Assembly: GCF_026212465.1 (NCBI RefSeq) | Contig: NC_080048.1 | Coordinates: 21,688,658-21,752,657 of the forward strand | Length of the DNA: 64,000 bases | DNA from: Amaranthus tricolor | Lineage: Eukaryota > Streptophyta > Magnoliopsida > Caryophyllales > Amaranthaceae | Direction of reading: 5' to 3' | Part shown: piece after piece, positions 51,979 through 64,000 of the stretch | Layout of the letters: the number at the start of each line of letters is the position of its first letter | How positions within the stretch are numbered: the first letter of the stretch is position 1 | The notes under the pieces: model-generated | Databases searched by the model: none | Seen by the model: only the letters and a program-made list of their open reading frames with translations | What the model was told of the DNA's origin: nothing | Position numbers and translations under genes: made by a program

Positions 51979-54900
51979 TGAAAGTGCCAAAAACACTTAA
52001 AAAGTCATAAAATCGCAATTTAACACGTAATTTCAAGCATATGACTATGATTTTAAATTCTAACCACTTCAACACAATAATATATACCAATTAGTGTTGT
52101 GTGCAATCGTGCAAAAGAAACCAAGTTTGAGCTACTTTGTGCCTAAAACTGCCAAAAAAGCTTGAAAACCCATAAAATCTCAACTTAACACGTAATTTCT
52201 AGCATATGACTATGATTTTCATTTCTAACCACCTCAACACAATAATATATACGAAATAGTATTGTGTGCCTTGTTTCGTGCAAAGCAAACCAAGTTTGAG
52301 CTACTTTATGCACGAAAGTTCCAAAAAGGCCTAATGACCCCATAAAATCGCAACTTAACACGTTTTCTTGCATATGACAATAATTTTAAATTCTAACCAC
52401 TTCAACAAAATAATATATACCAAATAGTGTTGTGTGCCAAGTTTCGTGTAAAATAAACCATGTTTGACCTACCTTATGCGCGAAAGTTCCAAAAAAGCTT
52501 AAAAAACCATAAAATCGATACTGAACACGTAACTTCTAGCATATGACTATGATTTTCAATTCTAACCATTTTAATACAATAACATATACCAAATAGTGTA
52601 GTGTGCCATGTTTCGTGCAAAACAAACAATTTTTGAGAAACTTTATGCGCGAAAGTTCCAAAAACACTTAAAAATTCATAAAATCGCAATTTAACACGTA
52701 ATTTCTAACATATGACTATGATTTTAAATTCTAACCACTTCAACACAATAATATATACCATTTAGTGTTATGTGCAATGTTTCGTGCAAAACAAACCAAG
52801 TTTGAGCTACTTTATGGGCGAAAGTACCAAACAGGTTGAAAAACCCATAAAATCACAACTTAACAAATAATTTCTTTCATATGACTATGATATCAATTCT
52901 AATCACGTCAACACCAGAATATATACCAAATAGTGTTGTATGCCAAATTACGTGCAAAACAAACCAAGTTTGAGCTACTTTGTGCCTAAAACTGCCAAAA
53001 AAGCTTGAAAACACATAAAATCTCAACTTAACACGTAATTTATAACTTATGACTAAGATTTTCATTTCTAACCACCTCAACACAATAACATATACCAAAT
53101 AGTATTGTGTGCCGTGTTTCGTGCAAAACAAACCAAGTTTGAGCTATTTTATGCACGAAAGTTCCAAAAAGGCTTAATAACCCCATAAAATCGCAACTTA
53201 ACACGTAATTTCTTGCATATGACTATAATTTTAAATTCAAACCACTTCAACACAATAATATATACCAAATAGTGTTGTGTGCCAAGTTTCGTGTAAAACA
53301 AACCAAGTTTCGGCTACTTTGTGCCTAAAACTGCCACAAAAGCTTGAAAACCCATAAAATCGCAACTTCACACGTAATTTCTAGCATATGACTATGATTT
53401 TCATTTCTAACCACCACAACAAAATAATATATACCAATTAGTATTGTGTGCCATGTTTCGTGCAAAACAAACCATTTTCAGTTACTTTATGCACGAAAGT
53501 TCCAAAAAGGCTTAATAACCCCATAAAATCGCAACATAACACGTAATTTCTTGCATATGACTATAAATTTAAATTCAAACCACTTCAACACAATAATATA
53601 TACCAAATAGTGTTGTCTAAAAATTTTCGTGTAAAACAAACCATCTTTGACCTACCTTATGCGCGAAAGTACCAAAAAAGCTTAAAAACCCATAAAATTG
53701 ATACTGAACACGTAACTTCTAGCATATGACTATGATTTTCAATTCTAACCATTTTAATACAATAATATATACCAAATAGTGTAGTGTGCCACGTTTCGTG
53801 CAAAACAAACCAAGTTTGAGCTACGTTATGCGCGAAAGCGGCAAAAACACTTAAAAAGTCATAAAATCGCAACTTAATACGTAATTTCTTGCATATGACT
53901 ATAATTTTAAATTATAACCACTTCAACACAATAATATAAACCAAATAGTGTTGTCTACTAAGTTTCGTGTAAAACTAACAATGTTTGACCAACCTCATGC
54001 GCGAAAGTTCCAAAAAAGTTTAAAAACCCATAAAATCGATACTGAACACGTAACTTCTAGCATATGACTATGATATTCAATTCTAACCATTTTAATAGAA
54101 TAATATATACCAAATAGTGTAGTGTGCCACGTTTTGTGGAAAACAAACCAAGTTTTGTGCTACTTTATGCGCGAAAGTGCCAAAAACACTTAAAAAGTCA
54201 TAAAATCGCAATTTAACACGTAATTTCTAGCATATGACTATGATTTTAAATTCTAACTACTTCAACACAATAATTTATACCAATTAGTTTTGTGTGCAAT
54301 CGTGCAAAACAAACCAAGTTTGAGCTAATTTGTGCCTAAAACTGCCAAAAAAGCTTGAAAACCCATAAATTCTAAACTTAACACGTAATTTCTAGCATAT
54401 GACTATGATTTTCATTTCTAACCACCTCAACACAATAATATATACCAAATAGTATTGTGTGCATTGTTTCGTGCAAAACAAACCAAGTTTACTTCATGCA
54501 CGAAAGTTCCAAAAAGGCCTAATGACCCCATAAAATCGCAACTTAACACGTTTTCTTGCATATGACAATAATTTTAAATTCTAACCACTTCAACAAAATA
54601 ATATATACCAAATAGTGTTGTGTGCCAAGTTTCGTGTAAAATAAACCATGTTTGACCTACCTTATGCGCGAAAGTTCCAAAAAAGCTTAAAAAACCATAA
54701 AATCGATACTGAACACGTAACTTCTAGCATATGACTATGATTTTCAATTCTAACCATTTTAATACAATAACATATACCAAATAGTGTAGTGTGCCATGTT
54801 TCGTGCAAAACAAACAATTTTTGAGAAACTTTATGCGCGAAAGTTCCAAAAACACTTAAAAATTCATAAAATCGCAATTTAACACGTAATTTCTAACATA

Positions 54901-56688
54901 TGACTATGATTTTAAATTCTAACCACTTCAACACAATAATATATACCATTTAGTGTTATGTGCAATGTTTCGTGCAAAACAAACCAAGTTTGAGCTACTT
55001 TATGGGCGAAAGTACCAAACAGGTTGAAAAACCCATAAAATCACAACTTAACAAATAATTTCTTTCATATGACTATGATATCAATTCTAATCACGTCAAC
55101 ACCAGAATATATACCAAATAGTGTTGTATGCCAAATTACGTGCAAAACAAACCAAGTTTGAGCTACTTTGTGCCTAAAACTGCCAAAAAAGCTTGAAAAC
55201 ACATAAAATCTCAACTTAACACGTAATTTATAACTTATGACTAAGATTTTCATTTCTAACCACCTCAACACAATAACATATACCAAATAGTATTGTGTGC
55301 CGTGTTTCGTGCAAAACAAACCAAGTTTGAGCTATTTTATGCACGAAAGTTCCAAAAAGGCTTAATAACCCCATAAAATCGCAACTTAACACGTAATTTC
55401 TTGCATATGACTATAATTTTAAATTCAAACCACTTCAACACAATAATATATACCAAATAGTGTTGTGTGCCAAGTTTCGTGTAAAACAAACCAAGTTTCG
55501 GCTACTTTGTGCCTAAAACTGCCACAAAAGCTTGAAAACCCATAAAATCGCAACTTCACACGTAATTTCTAGCATATGACTATGATTTTCATTTCTAACC
55601 ACCACAACAAAATAATATATACCAATTAGTATTGTGTGCCATGTTTCGTGCAAAACAAACCATTTTCAGTTACTTTATGCACGAAAGTTCCAAAAAGGCT
55701 TAATAACCCCATAAAATCGCAACATAACACGTAATTTCTTGCATATGACTATAAATTTAAATTCAAACCACTTCAACACAATAATATATACCAAATAGTG
55801 TTGTCTAAAAATTTTCGTGTAAAACAAACCATCTTTGACCTACCTTATGCGCGAAAGTACCAAAAAAGCTTAAAAACCCATAAAATTGATACTGAACACG
55901 TAACTTCTAGCATATGACTATGATTTTCAATTCTAACCATTTTAATACAATAATATATACCAAATAGTGTAGTGTGCCACGTTTCGTGCAAAACAAACCA
56001 AGTTTGAGCTACGTTATGCGCGAAAGCGGCAAAAACACTTAAAAAGTCATAAAATCGCAACTTAATACGTAATTTCTTGCATATGACTATAATTTTAAAT
56101 TATAACCACTTCAACACAATAATATAAACCAAATAGTGTTGTCTACTAAGTTTCGTGTAAAACTAACAATGTTTGACCAACCTCATGCGCGAAAGTTCCA
56201 AAAAAGTTTAAAAACCCATAAAATCGATACTGAACACGTAACTTCTAGCATATGACTATGATATTCAATTCTAACCATTTTAATAGAATAATATATACCA
56301 AATAGTGTAGTGTGCCACGTTTTGTGGAAAACAAACCAAGTTTTGTGCTACTTTATGCGTGAAAGTGCCAAAAACACTTAAAAAGTCATAAAATCGCAAT
56401 TTAACACGTAATTTCAAGCATATGACTATGATTTTAAATTCTAACCACTTCAACACAATAATATATACCAATTAGTGTTGTGTGCAATCGTGCAAAAGAA
56501 ACCAAGTTTGAGCTACTTTGTGCCTAAAACTGCCAAAAAAGCTTGAAAACCCATAAAATCTCAACTTAACACGTAATTTCTAGCATATGACTATGATTTT
56601 CATTTCTAACCACCTCAACACAATAATATATACGAAATAGTATTGTGTGCCTTGTTTCGTGCAAAGCAAACCAAGTTTGAGCTACTTT
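51979..56688. repeat. Satellite higher-order blocks of ~2.19 kb (13 monomers) with swapped linkers
   Basis: Segment 52308-54171 (1,864 bp) recurs at 54496-56359 (offset 2,188) and looks identical by eye. The linker before the first copy (51979-52307, 329 bp) reappears after the second at 56360-56688 (offset 4,381). The linker between the copies (54172-54495, 324 bp) is a diverged version containing 'aatttataccaattagtttt', which resembles segments near 47415 and 58485. The order is therefore X-Y-Z-Y-X. Confidence 0.88.
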
Positions 56689-59600
56689 ATGCACGAAAGT
56701 TCCAAAAAGGCCTAATGACCCCATAAAATCGCAACTTAACACGTTTTCTTGCATATGACAATAATTTTAAATTCTAACCACTTCAAAAAAATAATATATA
56801 CCAAATAGTGTTGTGTGCCAAGTTTCGTGTAAAATAAACCATGTTTCACCTACCTTATGCGCGAAAGTTCCAAAAAAGCTGAAAAAACCATAAAATCGAT
56901 ACTGAACACGTAACTTCTAGCATAGGACTATGATTTTCAATTCTAACCATTTTAATACAATAACATATACCAAATAGTGTAGTGTGCCATGTTTCGTGCA
57001 AAACAAACAAATTTTGAGAAACTTTATGCCAGAAAGTTCCAAAAACACTTAAAAATTCATAAAATCGCAATTTAACACGTAATTTCTATCATATGACTAT
57101 GATTTTAAATTCTAACCACTTCAACACAATAATATATACCAATTAGTGTTATGTGCAATGTTTCGTGCAAAACAAACTAAGTTTGAGCTACTTTATGGGC
57201 GAAAGTACCAAACAGGTTGAAAACCCATAAAATCACAACTTAACAAAAAATTTCTTTCATATGACTATGATATCAATTCTAATCACGTCAACACCAGAAT
57301 ATACCAAATAGTGTTGTATGCCATATTTCGTGCAAAACAAACCAAGTTTGAGCTACTTTATGGGCGAAAGTACCAAACAGGTTGAAAACCCATAAAATCA
57401 CAACTTAACAAATAATTTCTTTCATATGACTATGATATCAATTCTAATCACGTCAACACCAGAATATATACCAAATAGTGTTGTATGCCATATTTCGTGC
57501 AAAACAAACCAAGTTTGAGCTACTTTGTGCCTAAAACTGCCAAAAAAGCTTGAAAACACATAAAATCTCAACTTAACACGTAATTTCTAGCATATGACTA
57601 AGATTTTCATTTCTAACCACCTCAACACAATAACATATACCAAATAGTATTGTGTGCCATGTTTCGTGCAAAACAAACCAAGTTTGAGCTACTTTATGCA
57701 CGAAAGTTCCAAAAAGGCTTAATAACCCCATAAAATCGCAACTTAACACGTAATTTCTTGCATATGACTATAATTTTAAATTCTAACCACTTCAACACAA
57801 TAATATATACCAAATAGTGTTGTGTGCCAAGTTTCGTGTAAAACAAACCAAGTTTCGGCTACTTTGTGCCGAAAACTGCCACAAAAGCTTGAAAACCGAT
57901 AAAATCGCAACTTCACACGTAATTTCTAGCATATGACTATGATTTTCATTTCTAACCACCACAACACAATAATATATACCAATTAGTATTGTGTGCCATG
58001 TTTCGTGCAAAACAAACCATTTTCAGTTACTTTATGCACGAAAGTTCCAAAAAGGCTTAATAACCCCATATCATCGCAACTTAACACGTAATTTCTTGCA
58101 TATGACTATAATTTTAAATTCAAACCACTTCAACACAATAATATATACCAAATAGTGTTGTCTAAAAAATTTCGTGTAAAACAAACCATGTTTGACCTAC
58201 CTTATGCGCGAAAGTTCCAAAAAAGTTTAAAAACCCATAAAATCGATACTGAACACGTAACTTCTAGCATATGACTATGATATTCAATTCTAACCATTTT
58301 AATAGAATAATATATACCAAATAGTGTAGTGTGCCACGTTTCGTGGAAAACAAACCAAGTTTTGTGCTACTTTATGCGCGAAAGTGCCAAAAACACTTAA
58401 AAAGTCATAAAATCGCAATTTAACACGTAATTTCTAGCATATGACTATGATTTTAAATTCTAACCACTTCAACACAATAATTTATACCAATTAGTTTTGT
58501 GTGCAATCGTGCAAAACAAACCAAGTTTGAGCTAATTTGTGCCTAAAACTGCCAAAAAAGCTTGAAAACCCATAAATTCTCAACTTAACACGTAATTTCT
58601 AGCATATGACTATGATTTTCATTTCTAACCACTTCAACACAATAATATATACCAAATTGTATTGTGTGCCTTGTTTCGTGCAAAACAAACCAAGTTTGAG
58701 CTACTTTATGCACGAAAGTTCCAAAAAGGCCTAATGACCCCATAAAATCGCAACTTAACACGATTTCTTGCATATGACAATAATTTTAAATTCTAACCAC
58801 TTCAACAAAATAATATATACCAAATAGTGTTGTGTGCCAAGTTTCGTGTAAAATAAACCATGTTTCACCTACCTTATGCGCGAAAGTTCCAAAAAAGCTT
58901 AAAAAACCATAAAATCGATACTGAACACGTAACTTCTAGCATATGACTATGATTTTAAATTCTAACCATTTTAATACAATAACATATACCAAATAGTGTA
59001 GTGTGCCAAGTTTCGTGCAAAACAAACAAATTTTGATAAACTTTATGCGCGAAAGTTCCAAAACCACTTAAAAAGTGATAAAATCGCAATTTAACACGTA
59101 ATTTCTAGCATATGACTATGATTTTAAATTCTAACCACATCAACACAATAATATATACCAATTAATGTTGTGTGCAATGTTTCGTGCAAAACAAACCAAG
59201 TTTGTGCTACTTTATGGGCGAAAGTACCAAACAGGTTGAAAAACCCATAAAATCACAACTTAACAAATAATTTCTTTCATATGACTATGATATCAATTCT
59301 AATCACGTCAACACCAGAATATATACCAAATAGTGTTGTATGCCAAGTTTCGTGCAATACAAACCAAGTTTGAGCTACTTTGTGCCTAAAACTGCCAAAA
59401 AAGCTTGAAAACACATAAAATCTCAACTTAACACGTAATTTCTAGCATATGACTAAGATTTTCATTTCTAACCACGTCAACACAATAACATATACCAAAT
59501 AGTATTGTGTGCCATATTTCGTGCAAAACAAACCATGTTTGAGCTACTTTATGCACGAAAGATCCAAAAAGGCTTAATAACCCCATAAAATCGCAAATTA

Positions 59601-62600
59601 ACACGTAATTTTTTGCATATGACTATAATTTTAAATTCTAACCACTTCAACACAATAATATATACCAAATAGTTTTATGTGCCAAGTTTCGTGTAAAACA
59701 AACCAAGTTTGAGCTACTCTGTGCCTAAAACTGCCAAAAAAGCTTGAAAACCCATAAAATCGCAACTTAACAAATAATTTCTAGCATATGACTATGATTT
59801 TCTTTTCTAACCACCACAACACAATAATATATACCAAATAGTATTGTGTGCCATGTTTCGTGCAAAACAAACCATTTTGAGCTACTTTATGCACGAAAGT
59901 TCCAAAAAGGCTTAATAACCCCATAAAATCGCAACTTAACACGTAATTTCTTGCATATGACTATAATTTTGAATTCAAACCACTTCAACACAATAATATA
60001 TACCAAATAGTGTTGTCTAAAAAATTTCGTGTAAAACAAACCATGTTTGACCTACCTTATGCGCGAAAGTACCAAAAAAGCTTAAAAACCGATAAAATCG
60101 ATACTGAACACGTAACTTCTAGCATATGACTATGATTTTTAATTCTAACCATTTTAATACAATAATATATACCAAATAGTGTAGTGTGCCACGTTTCGTG
60201 CAAAACAAACCAAGTTTGAGCTACCTTATGCGCGAAAGCGCCAAAAACACTTAAAAAGTCTTAAAATCGCAATTTAACACGTAATTTCTAGCATATGACT
60301 ATGATTTTAAATTCTTACCACTTCAACACAATAATATATACCAATTAGAGTTGTGTGCAATGTTTCGTGCAAAACAAACCAAGTTTGAGCTTCTTTGTGG
60401 GCGAAAGTACCAAAAAGGCTGCAAAAACCTATAAAATCACAACTTAACAAATAATTTCCAGCATATGACTATGATGTAATTTCTAACAACGTCAACACCA
60501 GAATATATACTAAATAGTGTTGTGTGCCATGTTTCGTGCAAATCAAACCAAGTTTGAGCTACTTTGTGCCTAAAACTGCCAAAAAAGCTTGAAAACCAAT
60601 AAAATCTCAACTTGACACGTAATTTCTAGCATATGACTATGAATTTCATTTCTAACCACCTCAACAAAATAATATGTACTAAATAGTATTGTGTGCCATG
60701 TTCCGTGCAAAACAAATCAAGTTTGAACTACTTTATGCACGAAAGTTCCAAAAAGGCCTAATGACCAAATAAAATCGCAACTTAACATGTAATTTCTTGC
60801 ATATGACTATAATTTTAAATTCTAACCACTTCAACACAATAATATATACCAAATAGTGTTGTCTACTAAGTTTCGTGTAAAACTAACAATGTTTGACCAA
60901 CCTTATGCGCGAAAGTTCCAAAAAGGCCTAATGACCCAACAATGTTTGACCAACCATAAAATCACAACTTAACAAATAACTTCTTTAATATGACTATGAT
61001 ATCAATTCAAATAACGTCAACACCAGAACATATACCAAATAGTGTTGTATGCCAAGTTTCGTGCAAAACAAACCAAGTTTGAGCTACTTTGTGCCTAAAA
61101 CTGCCTAAAAAGCTTGAAAACACATAAAATCTCAACTTAACACGTAATTTCTAGCATATGACTAAGTTTTTCATTTCTAACCACCTCAACACAATAACAT
61201 ATACCAAATAGTATTGTGTGCCATGTTTCATGAAAAACAAACCAAGTTTGAGCTACATTATGCACGAAAGATCCAAAAAGGCTTAATAACACCATAAAAT
61301 CGCAAATTAACACGTAATTTCTTGCATATGACTATAATTTTAAATTCTAACCACTTCAACACAATAATATATACCAAATAGTTTTGTGTGCCAAGTTTCG
61401 TCTAAAACATACCAAGTTTGAGCTACTCTGTGCCTAAAACTGCCAAAAAAGCTTGAAAACCCATAAAATCGCAACTTAACAAGTAATTTCTAGCATATGA
61501 CTATGATTTTCTTTTCTAACCACCACAACACAATAACATATACCAAATAATATTGTGTGCCATGTTTCGTGCAAAACAAACCATTTTGAGCTACTTTACG
61601 CACGAAAGTTCCAAAAAGGCTTAATAACCCCATAAAATTGCAACTTAACACGTAATTTCTTGCATATGACTATAATTTTGAATTCAAACCACTTCAACAC
61701 AATAATATATACCAAATAGTGTTGTCGAAAAAATTTCGTGTAAAACAAACCATGTTTGACCTACCTTATGCGCGAAAGTACCAAAAAAGCTTAAAAACCC
61801 ATAAAATCGATACTGAACACGTAACTTCTAGCATATGACTATGATTTTCAATTCTAACTATTTTAATAAAATAATATATACCAAATAGTGTAGTGTGCCA
61901 CGTTTCGTGCAAAACAAACCAAGTTTGAGCTACGTTATGCGCGAAAGCGCCAAAAACACATAAAAAGACATAAAATCGCAATTTAACACGTAATTTCTAG
62001 CATATGACTATGATTTTAAATTCTAACCACTTCAACACAATAATATGTACCAATTAGAGTTGTGTGCAATGTTTCGTGCAAAACAAACCAAGTTTGAGCT
62101 TGTTTGTGGGCGAAAGTACCAAAAAGGCTGAAAAACCCAGAGAATCACGACTTAACAAATAATTTTTAGCATATGACTATGATGTAATTTTTAACAACGT
62201 CAACACCAGAATATATACAAAAAAATATTGTGTGCCAAGTTTCATGCAAATCAAACCAAGTTTGAGCTACTGTGTGCTTAAAACTGCCAAAAAAGCTTGA
62301 AAACCCATAAAATCTCAACTTGAAACGTAATTTCTAGCATATGACTATGAATTTCATTTCTAACCACCTCAACACAATAATATATACCAAATAGTATTGT
62401 GTGCCATGTTTCGTGGAAAACAAACCAAGTTTGATCTACTTTATGCACGAAAGTTCCAAAAAGGCCTAATGACCCAATAAAATCACAACTTAACACGTAA
62501 TTTCTTGCATATGACTATAATTTTAAATTCTAACCACTTCAACACAATAATATATACCAAAACGTGTTGTCTACTAAGTTTCGTGTAAAACTAACAATGT

Positions 62601-64000
62601 TTGACCAACCTTATGCGCGAAAGTTCCAAAAAAGTTTAAAAACCCATAAAATCGATACTGAACACGTAACTTCTAGCATATGACTATGATATTCAATTCT
62701 AACCATTTTAATAGAATAATATATACCAAATAGTGTAGTGTGCCACGTTTCGTGGAAAACAAACCAAGTTTTGTGATACTTAATGCGCGAAAGTGCCAAA
62801 AACACTTAAAAAGTCATAAAATCGCAATTTAACACGTAATTTCTAGCATATGACTATGATTTTAAATTCTAACCACTTCAACACAATAATATATACCAAT
62901 TAGTGTTGTGTGCAATCGTGCAAAACAAACCATGTTTGAGCTACTTTGTGCCTAAAACTGCCAAAAAAGCTTGAAAACCCATAAAATCTCAACTTAACAC
63001 GTAATTTCTAGCATATGACTATGATTTTCATTTCTAACCACCTCAACACAATAATATATACCAAATAGTATTGTGTGCCATGTTTCGTGGAAAACAAACC
63101 AAGTTTGAACTATTTTATGCACGAAAGTTCCCAAAAGGCCTAATGACCCCATAAAATCGCAACTTAACACATTTTCTTGCATATGACAATAATTTTATAT
63201 TCTAACCATTTCAACAAAATAACATATACCAAATAGTGTTGTGTGTCAAGTTTGGTGTAAAATAAACCATGTTTGACCTACCTTATGCGCGAAAGTTCCA
63301 AAAAAGCTTAAAAAACCATAAAATCGATACTGAACACGTAACTTCTAGCATATGACTATGATTTTCAATTCTAACCATTTTAATATTATAACATATATCA
63401 AATAGTGTAGCGTTCCATGTTTCGTGCAAAACAAACAAATTTTGAGAAACTTTATGCGTGAAAGTTCCAAAAACACTTAAAAAGTCATTAAATCGCAATT
63501 TAACACGTAATTTCTAGCATATGACTATGATTTTAAATTCTAACCACTTCAACACAATAATATATACCAATTAGTGTTGTGTGCAATGTTTCGTGCAAAA
63601 CAAACCAAGTTTGAGCTACTTTATGGGCGAAAGTACCAAACAGGTTGAAAAACCCATAAAATCACAACTTAACAAATAATTTCTTTCATATGACTATGAT
63701 ATCAATTCTAATCACCTCAACACCAGAATATATACCAAATAGTGTTGTATGCCAAGTTTCATGCAAAACAAACCAAGTTTGATCTACTTTGTGCCTAAAA
63801 CTGCCAAAAAAGCATGAAAACACATAAAATCTCAACTTAACACGTAATTTCTAGCGCATGACTAAGATTTTTATTTCTAACCACCTCAACACAATAACAT
63901 ATACCAAATAGTATTGTGTGCCATGTTTCGTGCAAAACAAACCAAGTTTGAGCTACTTTATGCACGAAAGTTCCAAAAAGGCTTAATAAACCTATAAAAT
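56689..64000. repeat. Satellite array to the right edge of the window
   Basis: The 13-monomer pattern continues with more divergence. The shortened M4 tail recurs near 56745, 58758 and 63170, the 'gttgtctaaaaaa' M5 near 58155 and 60015 (variant 'gttgtcgaaaaaa' near 61725), and the 4-bp-deleted M2 near 58505 and 62915. One hybrid M2/M3 unit is duplicated in tandem (57185 and 57350, offset 165). A short internal duplication of 'caatgtttgaccaacc' occurs at about 60887 and 60939. The array continues past the window. Confidence 0.88.

Noticed and set aside
45670..63498. Equivalent minus-strand frames in the right satellite
   Set aside because: Same explanation: the frames follow the repeat, and identical peptides at 2,188-bp offsets reflect block duplication, not a gene family.
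1..64000. CENP-B box
   Set aside because: 'TTTCGTGCAAAACAAA' has only a loose likeness to the mammalian box and lacks its essential CGGG part. Plants are not known to need it.
1..64000. Telomeric repeats, tRNA or rRNA genes
   Set aside because: No CCCTAAA-type runs and no cloverleaf or rRNA sequence were noticed. The only tRNA-related sequence is the primer-binding site.

Overview
The window is plant nuclear heterochromatin, probably from a eudicot. About 53 kb is one AT-rich tandem satellite with a monomer of ~166-171 bp (mostly 168-169 bp, roughly 315 monomers). It is interrupted once by a nearly intact 10.7-kb Ty1/copia LTR retrotransposon on the minus strand. I see no host protein gene, tRNA, rRNA or CRISPR array. 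The species cannot be named from this sequence alone. The monomer length, the higher-order structure and the lack of genes fit a centromeric or pericentromeric array, but that is inference.

Layout: 1-1698 is satellite; 1699-1798 is a 100-N assembly gap; 1799-11554 is a very recent tandem amplification of a 3,710-bp block (22 monomers) in 2.6 copies; 11555-33829 is more satellite with 2.2-2.9 kb segmental duplications; 33830-44535 is the retrotransposon, flanked by the 5-bp target-site duplication ACTAT; 44536-64000 is satellite dominated by ~2.19-kb (13-monomer) blocks. Beneath all of these lies a pentameric order of five monomer types (M1-M5, ~832-845 bp per cycle). Each type is recognisable by its bases just after the CATATGAC core and before the next one.

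The retrotransposon has 1281- and 1279-bp LTRs (TG...CA), an initiator-Met tRNA primer-binding site, and a Gag with one canonical and one altered zinc knuckle. It also carries protease, DD35E integrase, RT with YVDD and RNase H, then an extra 594-aa 'envelope-like' reading frame, and several polypurine-tract copies. This set points to the Sirevirus (Maximus/SIRE) lineage. Gag, PR-IN and RT-RH lie in one continuous reading frame, interrupted only by two TAA codons. The LTRs differ by about ten substitutions and one 2-bp indel, so the insertion is young.

The most unusual signal I found is the heptamer GGAACAG/CTGTTCC, which occurs 21 times in the 10.7-kb element. It appears in LTRs, leader and all three coding frames, and I noticed none in the satellite.
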